Assembly (NCBI RefSeq): GCF_003987355.1
Contig: NZ_PIPR01000001.1
Coordinates: forward strand, 372,001 to 436,000
DNA length: 64,000 bases
Reading direction: 5' to 3'
From: Pseudidiomarina aestuarii
GTDB taxonomy: Bacteria > Pseudomonadota > Gammaproteobacteria > Enterobacterales > Alteromonadaceae
Shown here: piece after piece, positions 52,101-61,371 of the stretch
Layout of the letters: the number at the start of each line of letters is the position of its first letter
Position numbering within the stretch: position 1 is the first letter of the stretch
The notes under the pieces: model-generated
Databases searched by the model: none
The model's input: the letters and a program-made list of their open reading frames with translations, nothing else
What the model was told of the DNA's origin: nothing
Made by a program: the position numbers and the translations under genes

Positions 52101-54440
52101 TTAGATTTTACAAGCGCCGCCTGCACAATCATCGTCTTCTTCACTTACGTCAACGGTTGCGCTCTGGTTTGCTGCTTCTACTTGTTTTTGGTCAATTTTA
52201 TCGCGCAGATCGACTTGGTTGTCAGACGCACCATCGCGAGTGTTGTGGTAGTACAAAGTCTTGACGCCCAGTTTGTAGGCATAGAGCAGATCTTGTAGTA
52301 ACTGCTTCATCGGAACCTTGCCACCCTCAAACTTGTTCGGGTCGTAGTTGGTGTTGGCAGAAATGGTTTGATCGACAAACTTCTGCATAATGCCGACTAA
52401 TTCCAAATAGCCTTTGTTGTTCGGGATAGTCCACAGCAACTCATACGCATCTTTCAGCGTTTCGTATTCAGGGACAACTTGCTTGGTGACACCATCTTTC
52501 GATGCTTTGATACTGATATGGCCACGTGGTGGCTCGATACCGTTCGTTGCATTCGAAATTTGCGATGATGTTTCTGATGGCATCAACGCCGACAGCGTGG
52601 AGTTACGCATACCGTATTTTTTGACATCCGCGCGCAATTGATCCCAATCCAGATGCAGTGGTTCTGAACAAACGGCATCGAGTTCTTTTTTATAGGTATC
52701 GGTTGGCATCAAGCCTTGCGAGTATGTGGTCTCGTTGAACTTCGGACATGCGCCTACTTCTTTCGCCAAATTCACCGAGGCTTTCATGAGATAATATTGA
52801 ATCGCTTCGAATGTCTTGTGGACCAAACCATTGGCTGACCCGTCAGAGTAACGGACACCGTTTTTGGCTAGGTAATAGGCAAAGTTGATCACGCCAATAC
52901 CGAGTGTACGACGGCCCATAGTGGCATTGAGTGCTGCTGGCACTGGATACTCTTGATAATCGAGCAGACTATCAAGGGCACGTACTGCCAAATCCGCCAT
53001 TTCTTCGATTTCATCGAGTGATTTAATCGCACCTAAGTTGAATGCCGATAACGTACACAACGCAATTTCGCCTTCCTCATCATTGACATGACGCAATGGC
53101 TTGGTCGGTAACGCGATTTCGAGACACAAGTTGCTTTGTCGAATCGGTGCAACTTTGGGGTCAAATGGGCTATGCGTGTTGCAGTGGTCAACGTTCTGCA
53201 AGTAGATACGACCTGTACTGGCGCGCTCTTGCATATATAACCCAAAGAGCTCTATGGCTTTGATACGTTTCTTCCGAATCGAGTCATCAGCTTCGTATTG
53301 AAGATACAAGCGTTCGAACTCGACTTGGTCAGCAAAGAATGCGTCATACAACCCAGGGACATCCGATGGGCTGAAGAGGGTGATGTAATCGTCTTTAATC
53401 AGACGTTGGTACATGAGCTTGTTAAACTGGACGCCATAATCGAGGTGACGTACGCGGTTTTCTTCAACACCGCGGTTATTCTTTAATACCAATAAGTTTT
53501 CAACTTCCAAGTGCCATAGCGGATAGAAGAGGGTCGCTGCACCACCACGCACGCCACCTTGCGAGCAGCTTTTCACCGCAGTTTGGAAGTATTTGTAGAA
53601 CGGAATACAGCCGGTGTGGAATGCTTCGCCGCTACGAATTGGGCTACCGAGTGCACGAATGCGCCCAGCGTTAATTCCAATACCAGCGCGCTGTGATACG
53701 TATTTGACGATGGCGCTCGCCGTGGCATTGATAGAATCTAGGCTATCGCCCGCTTCGATTAATACGCATGAGCTGAATTGGCGAGTTGGCGTGCGGACAC
53801 CTGACATGATTGGTGTCGGCAATGAGATCTTAAATAATGAGGTCGCGTCGTAAAAGCGTTTGACGTAGGTCAAACGGGTTTCGCGAGGATAATTCGCAAA
53901 CAAGCAAGCCGCAACGAGCAGGTAAAGGAACTGCGCGCTCTCATAGATTTCACCAGTGACGCGGTTCTGGACTAGATATTTGCCTTCCAATTGTTTCACA
54001 GCGGCATACGAGAAGTTGAGGTCGCGACCATGATCCATGTAATCGTTCAACTCATTGAACTCAGCTTCGGTGTAGTCTTCGAGTAAGTGTTTGTCATAAC
54101 GACCGTTTTCGACCATTCGCTTCACCTGCTGGTACAGGTGTGGTGGCTCGAATTTGCCATACGCTAATTTACGCAAGTGAAAGATGGCCAACCGCGCGGC
54201 GAGGTATTGATAGTCCGGAGCTTCTTCCGAAATCAAATCAGCAGCAGCCTTAATGATGGTTTCATGAATGTCTTCGGTTTTGATACCGTCATAAAATTGA
54301 ATGTGTGACTTAATCTCAACTTGTGAGACTGAGACATTATTCAGGCCTTCCGCGGCCCAACTAATCACTCGGTGGATTTTATCGAGGTCTAGAGGTTCGC
54401 GTTCACCGCTACGTTTCGTCACGAAGAGCTGTTGGTTCAT
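52101..54440 (-). CDS. nrdA: Ribonucleotide reductase class Ia, alpha subunit
   Basis: Catalytic subunit making deoxyribonucleotides from NDPs, 779 residues from the ATG at 54440 (MNQQLFVTKRSGE, cf. E. coli MNQNLLVTKRDG); a GTG at 54458 adds six residues and is rejected. N-terminal ATP cone (about 1-95), active site NCTHSPFDP-type region (HCNTHSPFDP), QSNLCLEIALPT with the catalytic Cys, ALMPSETSSQISNATNGIEPPRG, and C-terminal CAGGACKI redox pair. About 18 residues longer than E. coli NrdA near the C-terminus. A 400-bp upstream region with NrdR-like boxes controls it. Confidence 0.97.
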   Translation of the reverse strand: MNQQLFVTKRSGEREPLDLDKIHRVISWAAEGLNNVSVSQVEIKSHIQFYDGIKTEDIHETIIKAAADLISEEAPDYQYLAARLAIFHLRKLAYGKFEPPHLYQQVKRMVENGRYDKHLLEDYTEAEFNELNDYMDHGRDLNFSYAAVKQLEGKYLVQNRVTGEIYESAQFLYLLVAACLFANYPRETRLTYVKRFYDATSLFKISLPTPIMSGVRTPTRQFSSCVLIEAGDSLDSINATASAIVKYVSQRAGIGINAGRIRALGSPIRSGEAFHTGCIPFYKYFQTAVKSCSQGGVRGGAATLFYPLWHLEVENLLVLKNNRGVEENRVRHLDYGVQFNKLMYQRLIKDDYITLFSPSDVPGLYDAFFADQVEFERLYLQYEADDSIRKKRIKAIELFGLYMQERASTGRIYLQNVDHCNTHSPFDPKVAPIRQSNLCLEIALPTKPLRHVNDEEGEIALCTLSAFNLGAIKSLDEIEEMADLAVRALDSLLDYQEYPVPAALNATMGRRTLGIGVINFAYYLAKNGVRYSDGSANGLVHKTFEAIQYYLMKASVNLAKEVGACPKFNETTYSQGLMPTDTYKKELDAVCSEPLHLDWDQLRADVKKYGMRNSTLSALMPSETSSQISNATNGIEPPRGHISIKASKDGVTKQVVPEYETLKDAYELLWTIPNNKGYLELVGIMQKFVDQTISANTNYDPNKFEGGKVPMKQLLQDLLYAYKLGVKTLYYHNTRDGASDNQVDLRDKIDQKQVEAANQSATVDVSEEDDDCAGGACKI

Positions 54441-54485
54441 GGGGCGTATTTCCGTCACTTTTATCGTTATGAGTTATTTTTGTTA

Positions 54486-54501
54486 CCACTAGATGTAGTG
54501 C
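54486..54501. promoter_or_regulatory. NrdR box 1 (proximal pair)
   Basis: CCACTAGATGTAGTGC matches the NrdR consensus (acaCwAtATaTwGtgt) well. It is about 46 nt before the nrdA ATG and 43 bp, roughly four helical turns, from box 2. Confidence 0.7.
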
Positions 54502-54528
54502 TTTGAATAGGTGTTTCGAGCGAAAATT

Positions 54529-54544
54529 GCACAATATCTAGGGT
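54529..54544. promoter_or_regulatory. NrdR box 2 (proximal pair)
   Basis: GCACAATATCTAGGGT, a moderate NrdR-box match 43 bp from box 1. NrdR operators normally come in pairs about 31-32 or 41-42 bp apart, so the spacing supports the call. Confidence 0.6.
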
Positions 54545-54641
54545 TGTTAGCTTTGGGTATCGTAGTCATGGATCTACGGATGATCAAGCGATTCTTTTCG
54601 ACAAAAGTGTGGGTAAGCGGACAACTGGGTCGAGGTGTCTG

Positions 54642-54672
54642 GCTAAAAGCGTTGTGGTTATAACGCTTTAGC
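54642..54672. other. Stem-loop in the nrdA leader region
   Basis: GCTAAAAGCGTT and AACGCTTTAGC pair almost perfectly (one bulged A) around GTGGTTAT. There is no U-run after it, so it is not an obvious terminator; it lies between the two NrdR box pairs. Confidence 0.5.
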
Positions 54673-54768
54673 AAAATCAAGCAGAGAAAAACTTATTTTT
54701 AAGAATTTTTTGGTCTTTCAGATAGCTTCTTAAGATATACAAATCATAAGCGCCTATTTATAAGGCTT

Positions 54769-54784
54769 GCACAAGATGTTTGAA
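54769..54784. promoter_or_regulatory. NrdR-like box 3 (distal pair, weak)
   Basis: GCACAAGATGTTTGAA keeps only part of the consensus but lies 32 bp from box 4, a canonical NrdR box spacing. Confidence 0.35.
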
Positions 54785-54800
54785 GAAATTGTGACCACAA

Positions 54801-54816
54801 ACCCTACATCTAGTGT
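54801..54816. promoter_or_regulatory. NrdR-like box 4 (distal pair)
   Basis: ACCCTACATCTAGTGT is a strong match. It contains CTACATCTAGTG, which is also found in box 1 read on the opposite strand. It sits 25 bp after the gph stop and about 360 bp before nrdA. Confidence 0.55.
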
Positions 54817-54840
54817 TTGCGGTCGTTCCATGTCTTTCGG

Positions 54841-55500
54841 TTACAGCAGCGATAATAGGTCTAGTGGCGTCTGAATTTGGTGATCAGCTTGCCAGAGGTG
54901 CGGCTGCTCGGAACTGTGGATATAGCCGTACGCAGCGAGAATGGTCCGCATGCCGGCCGCTCGGCCCGCTTGGATGTCTCGTTCAGCGTCACCAATGTAC
55001 CAGCAAGCCTCGGCACTGACGCCGAGTTGCTGTGCTGCATGAAGGAGTGGTTCGGGATGCGGTTTAGCGACCGCTAACGTGTCACCAGACACAACGACAT
55101 CTATAGCATGCAGTTGTGGGTAGTAAGGCAGCAGTTGCTCAGTCAGTTTACTCGGCTTGTTGGTCACAATAGCAACGGCTATAGAGTGCGTTTTGAGCGC
55201 TTCCAACAGATCAATAACGCCAGGGTAGAGCGCTGTGCCGTTGGCAATGGAGTCCGCATAGGCCTGTAAAAATGCCGTGCGTAACTCGTGTTTGCGTTGT
55301 TCAAACTCGTCAATACCATACGCGTGCTTCAACAAACCCGCCGAACCATGCGAGGCCAGCGGCGTATATTCTTCCGCAGTGACCAACGGTCGCTCCTCTG
55401 CGGCGAGTACTTTATTAAGTGCAGCGCCTAAATCAGGTGCGGTATCGAGCAAGGTACCATCAAGGTCAAAGAGAATGGCTTGCGGCTTCGTCAGAGACAT
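54841..55500 (-). CDS. gph: HAD-family phosphatase, phosphoglycolate phosphatase-like
   Basis: Product of 219 residues. HAD motif I FDLDGTLLDT (nucleophile Asp12, acid Asp14), motif II IVTNKP, Lys in VAKPHPEP, motif IV YIGDAERDIQAGRAAGM. Length and the cap domain fit Gph/PGP-type enzymes that remove 2-phosphoglycolate; the neighbour ubiG is the same arrangement seen in E. coli relatives, where a HAD gene (often called mupP in pseudomonads, an N-acetylmuramate-6-P phosphatase) follows ubiG. The MupP alternative is therefore serious. ATGA overlap with ubiG. Confidence 0.85.
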   Translation of the reverse strand: MSLTKPQAILFDLDGTLLDTAPDLGAALNKVLAAEERPLVTAEEYTPLASHGSAGLLKHAYGIDEFEQRKHELRTAFLQAYADSIANGTALYPGVIDLLEALKTHSIAVAIVTNKPSKLTEQLLPYYPQLHAIDVVVSGDTLAVAKPHPEPLLHAAQQLGVSAEACWYIGDAERDIQAGRAAGMRTILAAYGYIHSSEQPHLWQADHQIQTPLDLLSLL

Positions 55501-56237
55501 CAGCTGTTCTCCTTAGACTCAGGCTTACGCAACGCCACAATATAGTTCACATCGACATTTTGCTCGTCTAAATAAAAGCCGCGCCATGGTAAGTAATGCA
55601 GACCCGTCATCGTTATTGCTGATAGACCGACTGCATCAGTCATTCTGAGCAGTTCGGCCGGTTGAATGAAGCGTTTATGGTCATGCGTCCCCCGCGGCAC
55701 CCAGCGCAAGACATACTCAGCAGCGACAATACCTAGTAACCACGACTTGAGATTTCGATTTAAAGTGGAGAACACCACCACACCACCGGGTTTCACCAAC
55801 TGACTCGCTGCGCGCACGACACTACTGGGGTCAGGCACGTGTTCTAACATCTCTAAGCAAGTTACCACGTCGAACTGGTATGGTTGTTGCTCAGCAAAAT
55901 CTTCTGCGGCTACACAGCGGTAATCAATAGTCAGTTGACTCTCTAATGCATGCAGACGAGCTACTTCCAAGGATTGCTCAGCCAAATCTATACCTGTGAC
56001 TCGCGCTCCGGCTTTTGCTAAACCTTCAGCAAGAATGCCGCCACCACAGCCGATATCGAGAACATCCAGATCAAAGACACCGTCGCTATGCTGCTGAATA
56101 AAGTCTAACCGCAGCGGATTAATAGCGTGCAGGGGTTTGAACTCGCCTTCCGGATCCCACCAGCGTGAGGCGAGGGCACTAAATTTTGCGATTTCATTCG
56201 GGTCGACATTTTCATGTGCGGGCTGTTTAAGGCTCAT
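55500..56237 (-). CDS. ubiG: Ubiquinone biosynthesis O-methyltransferase
   Basis: SAM methyltransferase of 245 residues from the ATG at 56237 (MSLKQPAHENVDPNEIAKFSALASRWWDPEGEFKPLHAINPLR), performing both O-methylations of the quinone ring. Motif I LDIGCGGGILAEGLAKAGARVTGID, then VTCLEMLEHVPDP and FSTLNRNLKSWLLGIVAAEYVLRWVPRGTHDH are diagnostic for UbiG. A longer frame from 56279 adds unrelated residues. Divergent from gyrA by 152 bp. Confidence 0.95.
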   Translation of the reverse strand: MSLKQPAHENVDPNEIAKFSALASRWWDPEGEFKPLHAINPLRLDFIQQHSDGVFDLDVLDIGCGGGILAEGLAKAGARVTGIDLAEQSLEVARLHALESQLTIDYRCVAAEDFAEQQPYQFDVVTCLEMLEHVPDPSSVVRAASQLVKPGGVVVFSTLNRNLKSWLLGIVAAEYVLRWVPRGTHDHKRFIQPAELLRMTDAVGLSAITMTGLHYLPWRGFYLDEQNVDVNYIVALRKPESKENS

Positions 56238-56389
56238 AATACTTCTGCTACGGCGAAAAAGTGGGTACAGTGTACTCAACCTACCGCCTTAAAAAAAGCG
56301 CCGGAAAAAGGATGCGATAGCATTTTGCTACGGGTACAATGGAATCCGTTTGAATATTATAAAAAGAATGATCGTTTAGGGATAAAGCT

Positions 56390-59089
56390 ATGAGTGATCT
56401 CGCAAGAGAAGTCGTACCGGTCAATATTGAAGATGAACTGAAGAGTTCATACCTCGATTACGCGATGAGCGTCATTGTCGGACGTGCATTGCCAGACGTA
56501 CGCGATGGTCTAAAACCCGTTCATCGACGCGTGTTGTTCGCGATGAACGAATTGCGGAATGATTTTAACAAGCCGTATAAAAAATCAGCTCGTATTGTCG
56601 GTGATGTCATTGGTAAGTATCACCCCCACGGTGACAGTGCTGTGTATGACACCATTGTCCGTATGGCCCAGCCTTTCTCATTGCGCTATATGTTGGTCGA
56701 CGGCCAAGGTAACTTCGGTTCTGTCGATGGTGACTCGGCTGCAGCTATGCGTTACACCGAAATTCGCATGGCAAAAATTGCCAGTGAATTGCTGTCAGAC
56801 CTCGATAAGGAAACCGTCGACTTTGTCCCTAACTATGACGGTACTGAACAAATCCCTGATGTATTGCCAACACGGGTCCCGAACTTATTGGTGAACGGTT
56901 CGTCGGGTATTGCTGTCGGTATGGCAACCAATATCCCGCCGCATAACTTGACCGAGGTTATCGACGGCTGTTTGGCGATGATTGAGAATCCGGCGATCAC
57001 CATTGAAGAATTGATGGAATACATTCCGGGTCCAGACTTCCCGACGGCGGCAAGTATTTCAGGTCGTGCCGGCATCATCGAAGCTTATAAAACCGGTCGT
57101 GGCCGTATTCATTTGCGGGCTAAGGCTGAAATTGAGACCGATAGTAATGGTCGTGAAGCCATTATCGTTACTGAGATTCCTTATCAGGTTAACAAAGCAC
57201 GATTAATCGAAAAGATTGCGGAACTGGTCAAAGAGAAGCGTCTCGAGGGCATTTCTGGCTTGCGCGACGAGTCTGACAAAGACGGTATGCGTATCGTGAT
57301 CGAATTGAAACGTGGCGAAGTCAGCGACGTAGTTCTGAACCATCTGTATGCCAATACCCAAATGCAAGTGGTGTTTGGTATCAACATGGTGGCTTTGGAT
57401 CGCAATCAACCGCGTTTGTTTACCCTTATCGATATGCTCGAATGCTTTATTCGTCACCGTCGAGAAGTGGTGACGCGCCGCTCGGTTTATGAACTGCGTA
57501 AAGCGCGTGAACGTGCACATATCCTCGAAGGTCTCGCTATTGCGCTGGCCAATATCGACGAAATTATCGAGCTGATCCGGCGCTCACCCACACCAGCGGA
57601 AGCGAAAGCTGGCTTAACTGCACAAGCGTGGTTGTTAGGTGACGTGGCAGCTATGTTGGAGCGCGCTGGTGTTGACGCTGCGCGTCCTGATCACTTGGAT
57701 CCTGCGTTTGGAATTCGCGACGGTCAGTACTATCTCACCGAAGAACAAGCGCAAGCGATTTTGGATTTACGCCTGCACAAGTTGACTGGACTTGAGCATG
57801 AGAAAATCCTAGAAGAATATAAGAATCTGCTGCAGCAAATCGAAGAACTGTTGCTGATTTTGAATGACTCCAACCGCTTGATGGAAGTGATTCGCGAAGA
57901 ACTTGAGAAAATTAGAGCCGATTATGGTGATGCGCGTCGTACCGAGATTACCGCATCAATGCATGATATCAGCATGGAAGACCTCATCAACGAGGAAGAC
58001 GTCGTCGTAACACTGTCACATCATGGTTACGTGAAGTATCAGCCGTTGACCGAGTATGAGGCTCAGCGTCGTGGTGGTAAAGGCAAGTCAGCGACGAAGA
58101 TGAAAGACGAAGATTTCGTCGAGAGACTCTGGGTGGCCAATACCCATGACACTATTCTGTGCTTCTCGACGCGCGGTCGGATTTACTGGATGAAGGTTTA
58201 CCAACTGCCGTTGGCGACGCGTATTTCGCGTGGCCGTCCTATTGTGAACTTATTGCCACTTGAAGCTGAAGAGCGTATCACCGCGATTCTGCCGACACGT
58301 GACTATCCAGAAGACAAGTTTGTCGTAATGGCGACGCGTAACGGGACTGTGAAGAAAACCCCATTGGTCGATTATTCACGACCACGTAATGGTGGCATTA
58401 TCGCTCTTAACCTAAATGATGGTGATGAACTGATCGGTGTGGATCTAACCAGTGCCGGCGACGAAATCATGCTGTTCTCGGACGCGGGTAAAGTGGTTCG
58501 ATTCAGCGAAGATCAAGTGCGCTCAATGGGTCGTACGGCTACCGGTGTTCGTGGTATTCGCCTCGAAGCAGGGCAGCGCGTGGTGTCGTTGATTGTGCCA
58601 CGTAGCGAACCTGAATTAGGTGAAGACGAGACGGAAACCGCGGTACTGACGGTGACCGAAAACGGTTATGGTAAGCGTACTCCGATTAGTCAATATCCTG
58701 CGAAGAGTCGCGCGACCAAAGGTGTGGTCTCAATTAAGGTCAGTGAACGTAATGGTGCGGTAGTTGGAGCGATGGAAGTGGTCGCCAACAACCAAATTAT
58801 GTTGATCAGTGACCGCGCCACCCTAGTTCGAACGCGAGTCAGTGAAGTTTCCGTGGTTGGCCGTAACACACAAGGTGTGCGACTGATAAGAACCACCGGT
58901 GATGAGAAAGTTGTTGGTATGCAGCGGATCGATGAGATCGATGAAGATGCAGAGACCGATGCACTTGAACCTGTTGATCCAGCAGATTTGGTAGAAGAGC
59001 CAGAAGCGCTGGATGATGCGGAAGCAACTGATGATGCCGCTGACGGTGACATGGATAGTGATAGTCCGGTGGACAAAAACGAGGATTAA
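56390..59089 (+). CDS. gyrA: DNA gyrase subunit A
   Basis: Topoisomerase breakage-reunion subunit, 899 residues (E. coli 875). Catalytic Tyr122 in AAMRYTEIR. The quinolone-resistance region [13 protein letters not shown] has Ser83 and Asp87, the wild-type susceptible residues. GyrA box QRRGGKG begins the C-terminal beta-pinwheel, which ends in a long acidic tail (about 845-899, many Asp/Glu/Ala). First gene of the gyrA-serC-hisC-aroA-cmk-rpsA series. Confidence 0.98.
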   Translation: MSDLAREVVPVNIEDELKSSYLDYAMSVIVGRALPDVRDGLKPVHRRVLFAMNELRNDFNKPYKKSARIVGDVIGKYHPHGDSAVYDTIVRMAQPFSLRYMLVDGQGNFGSVDGDSAAAMRYTEIRMAKIASELLSDLDKETVDFVPNYDGTEQIPDVLPTRVPNLLVNGSSGIAVGMATNIPPHNLTEVIDGCLAMIENPAITIEELMEYIPGPDFPTAASISGRAGIIEAYKTGRGRIHLRAKAEIETDSNGREAIIVTEIPYQVNKARLIEKIAELVKEKRLEGISGLRDESDKDGMRIVIELKRGEVSDVVLNHLYANTQMQVVFGINMVALDRNQPRLFTLIDMLECFIRHRREVVTRRSVYELRKARERAHILEGLAIALANIDEIIELIRRSPTPAEAKAGLTAQAWLLGDVAAMLERAGVDAARPDHLDPAFGIRDGQYYLTEEQAQAILDLRLHKLTGLEHEKILEEYKNLLQQIEELLLILNDSNRLMEVIREELEKIRADYGDARRTEITASMHDISMEDLINEEDVVVTLSHHGYVKYQPLTEYEAQRRGGKGKSATKMKDEDFVERLWVANTHDTILCFSTRGRIYWMKVYQLPLATRISRGRPIVNLLPLEAEERITAILPTRDYPEDKFVVMATRNGTVKKTPLVDYSRPRNGGIIALNLNDGDELIGVDLTSAGDEIMLFSDAGKVVRFSEDQVRSMGRTATGVRGIRLEAGQRVVSLIVPRSEPELGEDETETAVLTVTENGYGKRTPISQYPAKSRATKGVVSIKVSERNGAVVGAMEVVANNQIMLISDRATLVRTRVSEVSVVGRNTQGVRLIRTTGDEKVVGMQRIDEIDEDAETDALEPVDPADLVEEPEALDDAEATDDAADGDMDSDSPVDKNED

Positions 59090-59094
59090 AGTGC

Positions 59095-60186
59095 ATGAGT
59101 AGTGCCCCGTTTAACTTTTCTGCGGGGCCGGCAATGCTGCCGGCTGAAGTCATGGTGCAAGCCCAAGAGGAATTCCGTAATTGGAATCACAGCGGCATCT
59201 CAGTGATGGAGATCAGTCACCGTGACCGAGCTTTTATGGATATGGCTGCGGCGGCAGAGCAAGATCTTCGCGATTTGATGAGTATTCCCGACAACTATCG
59301 CGTGCTCTTCATGCATGGTGGTGGTCGAGGGCAGTTTTCAGCGGTGCCGCAAAATATTGCTGGGCCCGATGCAACCGTCGATTATTTGCATTGTGGTATT
59401 TGGTCTGATTTTGCGATTCGCGAAGCCCAAAAATACGTGGCTCAAGTGAATGTGGTGGGAGCAACGGTCGATACGCCGCAAGGTCGAGCGATTAGTGCCC
59501 CAGAAACTTGGCAACGGTCAAGCGCACCGGCATATTTTCATTATTGCCCAAACGAAACCGTGGACGGTATTGCATTACATGATATTCCCGATGTCGGAGA
59601 CGTGCCGTTAGTTGCGGATATGTCGTCAAACATTTTGTCCGAGCCTTTGGATGTGAGCCGCTTCGGTGTTATTTATGCCGGCGCCCAGAAGAATATCGGT
59701 CCGTCAGGTTTTGCTATTGCGATAGTCCGTGATGATTTGCTGGGCAGAGCCCAAGGTAATACCTCAACCATCATGGATTATACCGTTCAGGCGAAAGATG
59801 GCTCGATGTATAACACCCCCAATACATTTGCTTGGTATTTGTCTGGACTCGTTTTTCAGTGGCTGAAGCGACAAGGTGGAGTCGAGGCGATCGGGCGAAT
59901 GAACCACGCCAAGGCAAATAAACTTTACGAATACATTGATCAATCCGATTTCTATTCGAATCCAGTCCATCCGAATTACCGTTCTATAATGAACGTGCCG
60001 TTCCTGTTAGCCGATAATCGGCTCGACGGTGAATTCTTACAACAAGCTGCGGCGGCGGGATTGGTTGGGCTTAAAGGTCACCGCTTTGTCGGCGGCATGC
60101 GCGCGAGCATCTATAACGCTATGCCTATGGCTGGCGTCGACGCTTTACTCGACTTTATGCGCGACTTCGAAAAAGCCAAAGGGTAG
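59095..60186 (+). CDS. serC: Phosphoserine aminotransferase
   Basis: PLP enzyme of 363 residues for serine and pyridoxine synthesis. N-terminal FNFSAGPAMLPAEV, HGGGRGQFSAVPQN, and the PLP Lys in YAGAQKNIGPSGFAI are all conserved. It starts 5 bp after the gyrA stop without its own clear ribosome binding site, so translation may depend on gyrA. Followed by heptad repeat locus F. Confidence 0.96.
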   Translation: MSSAPFNFSAGPAMLPAEVMVQAQEEFRNWNHSGISVMEISHRDRAFMDMAAAAEQDLRDLMSIPDNYRVLFMHGGGRGQFSAVPQNIAGPDATVDYLHCGIWSDFAIREAQKYVAQVNVVGATVDTPQGRAISAPETWQRSSAPAYFHYCPNETVDGIALHDIPDVGDVPLVADMSSNILSEPLDVSRFGVIYAGAQKNIGPSGFAIAIVRDDLLGRAQGNTSTIMDYTVQAKDGSMYNTPNTFAWYLSGLVFQWLKRQGGVEAIGRMNHAKANKLYEYIDQSDFYSNPVHPNYRSIMNVPFLLADNRLDGEFLQQAAAAGLVGLKGHRFVGGMRASIYNAMPMAGVDALLDFMRDFEKAKG

Positions 60187-60195
60187 TCTCTTTCG

Positions 60196-60251
60196 ACTAT
60201 CTATTACCTATTAACTATTAACTATTAACTATTAACGGTATTACGAGTCAC
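60196..60251. repeat. Heptad-period spacer repeat, locus F
   Basis: Eight in-phase units including three perfect ATTAACT copies (60210-60230) flanked by ATTACCT and ATTAACG. It fills the serC-hisC gap inside an apparent operon. Confidence 0.85.
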
Positions 60252-60262
60252 AAGGTGTAATC

Positions 60263-61360
60263 ATGACATTTAACGCGACCGAATTGGCCAACTTAGGCAT
60301 TCGCAATCTAAGCCCTTATCAAGCGGGTAAGCCCATTGAAGAAGTAGAGCGCGAGCTCGGTATCAAGAATATCGTGAAACTGGCTTCGAATGAGAATCCG
60401 CTTGGTTTGAGTCCTCGCGTTAAAGAGGCTCTGACCGCGACGCTAGCAGGTTTAGCACGCTACCCGGACGCGAATGGTTTTTACTTGAAAGCGAAAATTG
60501 CTGAAAAATTTGGTGTGCGCGCGAATCAAATTACTTTGGGTAACGGTTCGAATGATGTGCTTGAGTTGCTAGCAAGAACCTTTGTGAGTGATGAGCATGA
60601 AGTCATCTATTCACAGCACGCTTTTGTCGTCTATCCGCTAGTGACCCAAGCGTTGGGAGCTAAGGGTATTGCGGTACCAGCCAAAGATTATGGCCACGAC
60701 TTGGATGCAATGTTAGCGGCGATTACACCGCGTACGCGCATGATTTTTATTGCCAACCCCAATAATCCAACCGGTACTTTTTTAACGTCAGAACAATTAG
60801 CAGCTTTTATCGCCAAGGTTCCTGAGAACGTGTTGGTCGTTCTCGATGAAGCGTACTACGAATATGTGCCAGAGTCACAACGCGCGCCATCTATTGATTG
60901 GGTTCAGCGTTATCCCAATTTAGTAGTTAGCCGGACCTTTTCAAAAGCCTATGGCCTAGCAGGTTTGCGCGCGGGCTTCATGGTGACTCATCCTGATTTA
61001 GCTGATTTGATGAATCGCGTTCGTCAGCCATTTAATATGAATAGCTTAAGTTTGCGTGCTGCTGAAGTTGCTCTTGATGATATAGCGTACCTAAATGAAT
61101 CAGTAGCGGTGAATGATGCAGGGATGGCGCAATTGGTAGCATTTTGTGAAAAGCATGAATTGCCATACATTCCATCATACGGAAACTTTCTCACTATTGA
61201 AGTGGGCTCTGACGCGGCCGGTTTATATCAGAAACTGTTGCAGCACGGTGTGATCGTACGTCCAGTTGCGGGCTACGAGTTACCGCGCCATTTAAGGGTG
61301 AGTATCGGTCTCAAACATGAAAACCAGGCGTTTATCGACGCCATGGAAGCCATACTGTAG
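60263..61360 (+). CDS. hisC: HisC-type aminotransferase
   Basis: PLP aminotransferase of 365 residues: LASNENPLGLSP, GNGSNDVLELLARTF, NPNNPTGTF, LDEAYYEYV, and PLP Lys in RTFSKAYGLAGLRAGF. Histidinol-phosphate aminotransferase by family, but placed between serC and aroA and away from any his operon, as hisC2 genes of pseudomonads are; it may serve phenylalanine or tyrosine synthesis. 12 bp before the aroA ATG. Confidence 0.92.
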   Translation: MTFNATELANLGIRNLSPYQAGKPIEEVERELGIKNIVKLASNENPLGLSPRVKEALTATLAGLARYPDANGFYLKAKIAEKFGVRANQITLGNGSNDVLELLARTFVSDEHEVIYSQHAFVVYPLVTQALGAKGIAVPAKDYGHDLDAMLAAITPRTRMIFIANPNNPTGTFLTSEQLAAFIAKVPENVLVVLDEAYYEYVPESQRAPSIDWVQRYPNLVVSRTFSKAYGLAGLRAGFMVTHPDLADLMNRVRQPFNMNSLSLRAAEVALDDIAYLNESVAVNDAGMAQLVAFCEKHELPYIPSYGNFLTIEVGSDAAGLYQKLLQHGVIVRPVAGYELPRHLRVSIGLKHENQAFIDAMEAIL

Positions 61361-61371
61361 CTGTGCTAACT

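Larger units (their letters stand above)
54441..54840 (-). promoter_or_regulatory. Long nrdA upstream regulatory region, no gene seen
   Basis: 400 bp between gph and nrdA without a credible gene. It contains four NrdR-like boxes in two pairs, a strong hairpin near 54642-54672, AT-rich stretches near 54685-54750, and TGTGGGTAA (54608-54616), one mismatch from a DnaA box. Its length is high for this gene-dense window. The boxes are listed separately. Confidence 0.6.

Noticed and set aside
52414-54492. Several plus-strand frames of 60-80 codons opposite nrdA
   Set aside because: All lie antisense to a highly conserved essential gene, with no start signals.
54608-54616. TGTGGGTAA as a DnaA box
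   Set aside because: One mismatch to TTATCCACA and no second box nearby; not strong enough to list alone, although nrdA is DnaA-controlled in E. coli.
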